This document shows positions 4,456 to 8,047 of a stretch of DNA of 8,047 bases, piece by piece. A model generated the notes under the pieces. The model was not told where the DNA came from and did not search any database. It was given only the letters and a program-made list of their open reading frames with translations. The translations under genes and the position numbers were made by a program. Origin of the DNA: Pseudofrankia asymbiotica (GTDB lineage Bacteria; Actinomycetota; Actinomycetes; Frankiales; Frankiaceae); NCBI RefSeq assembly GCF_001983105.1, contig NZ_MOMC01000038.1, forward strand, positions 51,744 to 59,790. Reading direction: 5' to 3'. Position 1 is the first letter of the stretch, and every line of letters begins with the position of its first letter.

Positions 4456-5808
4456 ATGACGGAGAATGTCCAGATATGCGCGCATCCGCTGACGTTCGTT
4501 CGTGCCCAGCGGGGCTGGACCTATCAGAAGCTCGCGCGGGTCGTCGCGAAGAGAGCCCGGGACCTCGGCGAGGCGAACATGGCCGCCGAACGGCAGAAGG
4601 TGTGGCGCTGGGAGCACCGCGGCGTCGTGCCCGACCGGGTGTCCCAGGTGGCGCTGGCCACGGAGCTGGGAGTGCCCACCGAACGGTTGGAGTCCCATCC
4701 GTGGCCGTCCTGGCTGCCCACCGGCGACAACGTCCGCGTTGATTACCCCTGGACCCAGTCCGGCAGTCTGTCCGCGCTGAGCGACGTCGTCCAGGACGCG
4801 GTGACCGACCGCCGCGGCTTCCTAACCATCAGCGGCGCCGGCGTCGCCGCGCTCGCGGACGACTGGCTGGGGCTGGAACCGGCGCACCTGGCGGCCGCGC
4901 TGGACGGTGGCCTCGTCGACGAACAGATCGTGCACCAGATCGCGCACAACGTTCCCAGCCTGCGGGTGATGGACGACCGGCTCGGCGGCGCGAGCGTACG
5001 GCGGCTCGTCGACGCGGAGCTCGGCGTGGTGACGGAACTGCTCGCCCGCGGCCGCTACACCGAACGGATCGGCCGCGAGCTGCACATCGTGGCCGCCGAG
5101 CTCGCCAGGTTCGCCGGCTGGGTCTCCTTCGACGCCGGTTACCTGACGAGCGCTCAGCGCTACTGGGTGGCCGCGCTGCACGCCGCGCATGTCGGCGGTG
5201 ACCGCCTGCTCGGCGCGAACGTGCTGAAGAACATGTCGCTGCAGTGCGTCGACACCGCCCGGCCCGTCGAGGCGATCAGGCTGGCGGAGGCGGCCGTGCG
5301 CACGGCCGGCGACGTCACCGGCCGGGTCGGCGCGATGCTGCACATGCGCAAGGCCCGGGCGCACGCGGCGCTGGGCGACCAGGTCGCGTGCATGCGCGAG
5401 CTCGCCGTCGCGGAGGCCGCGTTCGAGCGGACGACGGCGCGGGAGCCGGCCTGGGCGTACTACTTCGACGAGGCCGAGTTCCAGGCCCAGGTCGGCTGCT
5501 GCTACGTCGACCTCGGCCATCTGCTGTCGGCCGACGGATGGCTCAGCCGGGCACAGGCGGCCCACCCGGCGGAGAAGGCCCGCGACCGGGCGACCTACCT
5601 GCTGCGCCGCGCGGGTGTGCGGATCGACCTGGGTGACGTCGACGCCGGCTGCGCGCTGGCCGCGCAGGCCGCCCCGTTGCTCACGGTCATCCGGTCGCGG
5701 CGCAACGCCCGGCGCGCCGACGAGGTCCGCCGCCGCCTGCGCCGGCACGCGTCCGTCCCCGAGGCCCGCGACCTTGAGCGGCACCTTGCCGAGATCACCG
5801 CCGGCTGA
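4456..5808 (+). CDS. XRE-family transcriptional regulator with long helical (TPR-like) C-terminus
   Basis: This 450-residue cytoplasmic protein has an N-terminal helix-turn-helix (about residues 9-80). HPLTFVRAQRGWTYQKLARV is the first part; KVWRWEHRGVVPDRVSQVAL and the LGVP turn complete it. HPWPSWLP at 81-88 is typical of actinobacterial members. A short RRGFLTISGAGVAALAD segment (119-135) follows. From about 145 to the end the protein is Ala/Leu/Arg-rich helices in TPR-like pairs, as in regulators that sense a peptide or small ligand. The ATG at 4456 gives the usual short lead before the HTH; AGAGG (4441-4445) is 10 bases upstream, a somewhat long spacing. The long upstream region with dyad repeats suggests its own regulated promoter. 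It converges with a DUF574 methyltransferase gene. Target and ligand are unknown. Confidence 0.85.
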   Translation: MTENVQICAHPLTFVRAQRGWTYQKLARVVAKRARDLGEANMAAERQKVWRWEHRGVVPDRVSQVALATELGVPTERLESHPWPSWLPTGDNVRVDYPWTQSGSLSALSDVVQDAVTDRRGFLTISGAGVAALADDWLGLEPAHLAAALDGGLVDEQIVHQIAHNVPSLRVMDDRLGGASVRRLVDAELGVVTELLARGRYTERIGRELHIVAAELARFAGWVSFDAGYLTSAQRYWVAALHAAHVGGDRLLGANVLKNMSLQCVDTARPVEAIRLAEAAVRTAGDVTGRVGAMLHMRKARAHAALGDQVACMRELAVAEAAFERTTAREPAWAYYFDEAEFQAQVGCCYVDLGHLLSADGWLSRAQAAHPAEKARDRATYLLRRAGVRIDLGDVDAGCALAAQAAPLLTVIRSRRNARRADEVRRRLRRHASVPEARDLERHLAEITAG

Positions 5809-5852
5809 GGCCGGCCGGCCCTGCCCGCGTCGGGACCGGACGCATGGATGAT

Positions 5853-5872
5853 CGGCCGCCGAGGGGCGGCCG
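5853..5872. terminator. Hairpin between the convergent regulator and methyltransferase genes
   Basis: CGGCCGCC (5853-5860) and GGCGGCCG (5865-5872) pair perfectly around a GAGG loop, 44 bases past the regulator stop. On the plus strand it is followed by aaagaaag, so there is no U-run. Its position between two gene ends makes a bidirectional terminator likely. Confidence 0.5.
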
Positions 5873-5974
5873 AAAGAAAGACGCGAGCGCGAAGGAGATC
5901 TCCTGGACCTGGCCGTCCTGCTGGCGGCGGCCCTCGACGGATCCGGCGGAGTCGAGACCCGGTGACGCATGGTG

Positions 5975-6820
5975 TCAGCGCTTGCGCGCGAGGCCGCCGT
6001 AGAGGTTGACCTGCGCGTCGGTGACGGTGAGGTCGGTGCCGGCGTCCGGTCGCCAGCGGTGGACGACCTGGACGCCCGGCTCGACCATGTCCAGCCCGTC
6101 GAAGAAACGGCTGACCTCGGCGCGGGTGCGCGCCCGCAGGGGGATTCCCCGTGCCCGGTAGATCTCCGTGACCTGCCTGGCCTCCTCCGGGGCGAAGTCC
6201 GGGGTGACGTGGGTGATCGCCAGGAAGCTCCCCGACGGAAGGGCATCGAGATAGCGGCGCATCAGGCCGAACGGGTCGTCGGAGTCCGGGATGAAGTGCA
6301 GGATCGCGATGATCGAGAGCGCGATCGGCTCGTCGAGGTCGAGGGTCTCCAGCAACGTCGGCGAGCCGAGGATCTTCTCGGGTTCACGCAGGTCCGCGTC
6401 GATGTACGCGGTCCTGCCCTCGGGCCTCCCCTTGAGCAGGGCACGGGCATGGGCCAGGACGATCGGGTCGTGGTCGGCGTAGACCACCCGGGCCTCGGGG
6501 GCTACCCCCTGCGCGATCTCGTGCAGGTTGGGGGAGGTCGGGATGCCGGTGCCGATGTCGAGGAACTGCCGGACGCCGACCGCCCCGGCGAGGTGGCGGG
6601 CGACGCGGTGCAGGAAAGCCCGGTTCGCCTGCGCGGAGATCCGCGTGTTGGGGCCTGACTTCAGCACGAGCTCGGCGGCCTCCCGGTCGGCGGGGTAGTT
6701 GTTCTTACCGCCCAGGAAGTAGTCATAGACGCGCGCCGAATGAGGAACGTCCGTGCGCAGCTCGACCGGGTCGACCCTGGCCACCGCGCCGTCCCAGCTG
6801 AGCGTGGGCTTCTCGGTCAC
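5975..6820 (-). CDS. DUF574-family S-adenosylmethionine-dependent methyltransferase
   Basis: This 281-residue cytoplasmic protein matches the actinobacterial SAM methyltransferase family PF04672 (DUF574) over its full usual length. The family's N-terminal signature is present (PHSARVYDYFLGGKNNYPAD, residues 26-45). The SAM-binding glycine motif FLDIGTGIPTSPN lies at 86-98, with the acidic strand end VVYADHDPI at 112-120. ALSIIAILHFIPD (167-179) follows. The C-terminus closes with the characteristic VNLYGGLARK. The start is a GTG at 6820, because GGGAGG lies 6 bases upstream on the minus strand; an upstream in-frame ATG at 6874 has no such site. The minus frame continues open to 7906 but is not protein-like there. 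The natural substrate is not known. Family members often sit near XRE-type regulators, as here. Confidence 0.9.
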   Translation of the reverse strand: MTEKPTLSWDGAVARVDPVELRTDVPHSARVYDYFLGGKNNYPADREAAELVLKSGPNTRISAQANRAFLHRVARHLAGAVGVRQFLDIGTGIPTSPNLHEIAQGVAPEARVVYADHDPIVLAHARALLKGRPEGRTAYIDADLREPEKILGSPTLLETLDLDEPIALSIIAILHFIPDSDDPFGLMRRYLDALPSGSFLAITHVTPDFAPEEARQVTEIYRARGIPLRARTRAEVSRFFDGLDMVEPGVQVVHRWRPDAGTDLTVTDAQVNLYGGLARKR

Positions 6821-7010
6821 GGAAGACCTCCCGACATACGCACCCGTAGGTATGGATACGGCCTCCGTACACATGGGCGGGCGTCGGCCGCGCCCCGGAC
6901 CACGGAAGGACCAGCAACATCCGCAGCTTAGCCAGAGGAGCCGCGGCCCAGGCGGTCCGGGGTCGCGGCCCCTCCGGGCTCCGGCCCTGGGACCAGCAGT
7001 TATGGCGAGG

Positions 7011-7028
7011 GCGCCAGTATTGTGGCGC
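7011..7028. promoter_or_regulatory. Short inverted repeat GCGCCA-N6-TGGCGC
   Basis: Perfect 6-bp arms (7011-7016 and 7023-7028) around GTATTG. It has the size of a dimeric-regulator operator and lies 190 bases upstream of the methyltransferase start, but 6-bp arms may arise by chance. Confidence 0.25.
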
Positions 7029-7074
7029 TGATCACTCGGCGTTCGTCGGCGCGGGCCGCGGAGCGCCATGCGAA

Positions 7075-7116
7075 CCGCGGCTGCCGCGGACCGCGGCGGC
7101 CCCGGAGCAGCCGCGG
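7075..7116 (-). terminator. 10-bp inverted repeat downstream of the TPR gene
   Basis: CCGCGGCTGC (7075-7084) and GCAGCCGCGG (7107-7116) are exact inverted copies with a 22-base GC-rich spacer that can fold further. It starts 42 bases past the stop of the minus-strand TPR gene, so a terminator is the natural reading. There is no U-run. Confidence 0.4.
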
Positions 7117-7158
7117 CCGCGGCGTCTTCCTGGCCGGCTGGTCGGCTCTCCTTGCCCG

Positions 7159-8047
7159 CTACCAGGCGAGCCAGGCCTCGTCGCCGTCGTTGGCGAGGAG
7201 CAGGGCGCGGGACGAGGGCTCGGCCGGCGGCTTCCGCGCCACCCGTTCGGTGACCAGGGCGCGGGTGAGGTTGGCCTGCCCGGACCTCGCCGCCGCGGCT
7301 ATCAGGGTCAGATCGATGATGTCGCGCTGCGCGTGGCTCCCGCCGACCGCGTTGGCCTCGGGGCGGATGTCGATCAGCAGGTCCACCGTTGCCGCCGGCT
7401 CGTCGGCGGAGAACGTCGAGAAGGCGGTGAGCAGCGCGAGCCCGGCCCGTTCGGCCGCCCTTCTGTTGGTGGGGGCGGTCAGGCTCCTGTTGGCGGCGAT
7501 GACCTGGTCCGCGCGGGCGCGATCGCCGGCCAGCCCGAAGGTCATGACCGCGTGCCAGTCGTTGAAGATGTACGCGGGCGCGCCCATCAGGTCGGAGACG
7601 TCCGCCGCGAGCGCGGCCGCGCGGGCGCCCACGTCCGTTCCGTACAGCGCGAGCCGCCACAGCAGGGCCGCCGCGTCGACGACGTTCAGCCACTCGGGCG
7701 ACCTGACCGCGCGGATCCGCTCGTCGTACAGCGCGAGCGCCTCGTCGGCCCGTCCCAGCTCCAGCAGGTACAGCCCGAGGTGCCACCAGTTGTGCACCGC
7801 GAAATAGCTGTCCCGCCAGTCGGGGGCCGAGGAGTTCAGGAACGACGCTCCTGGCTCGAGGCTGCCTTCCATCTCGAACACGTGGGCCAGCGCGTGCACG
7901 GCCCACACGTCCTTCGGGTCGCGGGCAAGCGCGCGGCGGGCCGCCTCCTCCGCTCCTCGGTAGTCCGCGTTCTCCTCCAGGCCGAACGCGTACATGCCCT
8001 GGACGAACCCCCAGGCCGGGTCGCCCTCCGGCCAGGCGGGGAGCACC
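7159..8047 (-). CDS. TTC38-like tetratricopeptide repeat protein, N-terminus beyond the window
   Basis: The frame is open to the right edge and ends at TAG (7161-7159), giving the last 296 residues. A GTG codon at the very edge is not a convincing start, and the family is usually some 430-470 residues, so roughly the first third is missing. The visible part has the hallmark blocks of the TTC38 (tetratricopeptide repeat 38) family: MYAFGLEENADYRGAEEAARR (about 18-38), DVWAVHALAHVFEMEG, then HNWWHLGLYLLELGRADEAL, then VDAAALLWRLALYGTDVG and a helical C-terminus. Paired helices with Ala/Leu/Gly at TPR positions suggest a soluble protein-interaction scaffold. In bacteria the function is not established. 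The methyltransferase gene lies 338 bases downstream on the same strand, behind a likely terminator, so they are probably separate units. Confidence 0.85.
   Translation of the reverse strand, partial: VLPAWPEGDPAWGFVQGMYAFGLEENADYRGAEEAARRALARDPKDVWAVHALAHVFEMEGSLEPGASFLNSSAPDWRDSYFAVHNWWHLGLYLLELGRADEALALYDERIRAVRSPEWLNVVDAAALLWRLALYGTDVGARAAALAADVSDLMGAPAYIFNDWHAVMTFGLAGDRARADQVIAANRSLTAPTNRRAAERAGLALLTAFSTFSADEPAATVDLLIDIRPEANAVGGSHAQRDIIDLTLIAAAARSGQANLTRALVTERVARKPPAEPSSRALLLANDGDEAWLAW

Larger units (their letters stand above)
6821..7158 (-). other. Intergenic region between TPR gene and methyltransferase gene
   Basis: This 338-base gap lies between two minus-strand genes. Its distal part (6845-6875) is AT-richer and holds GTAT-GG-ATAC (6850-6859) and TACGG-CCT-CCGTA (6857-6869), overlapping small dyads just upstream of the methyltransferase ribosome binding site. 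These may be promoter or operator elements. Next to the TPR gene are two larger inverted repeats listed separately. I see no gene here; the open frames on both strands lack ribosome binding sites. Confidence 0.5.

Noticed and set aside
5852..5965. Short frame ending DLAVLLAAALDGSGGVETR after an AAGGAG
   Set aside because: The only start at the right distance from AAGGAG would be CTG, the product would be about 20 residues, and the AAGGAG is part of a GGAGATCTCC palindrome.
4822..6246. 474-codon open frame on the minus strand antisense to the regulator
   Set aside because: It is a GC-bias shadow: it overlaps two well-supported genes, its translation is Arg/Pro/Ala-rich low complexity, and it has no domain or ribosome binding site.
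6821..7906. N-terminal extension of the methyltransferase frame to 643 residues
   Set aside because: DUF574 proteins are about 260-290 residues, the GTG at 6820 has an ideal ribosome binding site, and the upstream frame overlaps the TPR gene with Arg/Gly-rich noise.

Overview
The window comes from a very GC-rich, high-GC Gram-positive (actinobacterial) chromosome. Codon third positions are almost always G or C, several genes probably start with GTG, and most genes follow strong purine-rich ribosome binding sites. The gene content (PspC/LiaF-like envelope protein, F420/FMN split-barrel oxidoreductase, XRE regulator with a long helical C-terminus, DUF574 SAM methyltransferase, TTC38-like TPR protein) is typical of filamentous actinomycetes such as Frankia, Streptomyces and their relatives. 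The genus is an inference.

Left part (1-2455, + strand). The window opens inside a multi-pass membrane protein with a LiaF/DUF4097-like C-terminus. A 350-base stretch follows with no intact gene but two gene fragments: the first 15 codons of a beta-carbonic anhydrase, with its ribosome binding site, and the 3' end of a VOC/glyoxalase gene on the opposite strand. Next come two intact small enzymes in the same direction, a PPOX-family split-barrel flavin/F420 oxidoreductase and a cupin. They may be co-transcribed. A perfect 20-bp hairpin follows the cupin.

Middle part (2456-4455). This is gene-poor and less uniformly GC-rich. It has one probable 43-residue basic protein on the minus strand, one uncertain 59-residue ORF built over 15-base repeats and a (GCGAC)6 microsatellite, and one probable 80-residue membrane/zinc-ribbon-like protein. 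It also holds many hairpins and a perfect 14-bp inverted repeat. It resembles a remodelled accessory segment, but no integrase, transposase, tRNA or att site could be recognised.

Right part (4456-8047). An XRE-family regulator (+) converges on a DUF574 S-adenosylmethionine-dependent methyltransferase (-), with a hairpin between them. Upstream of the methyltransferase, also on the minus strand, is the C-terminal two thirds of a TTC38-like tetratricopeptide protein that runs off the window.

I see no CRISPR array, toxin-antitoxin pair, phage module, biosynthetic cluster or clear new multi-gene system. The most notable points are the paired gene fragments at 1060-1242, the structured gene-poor region at 2820-4455, and the strong inverted repeat in front of the regulator.
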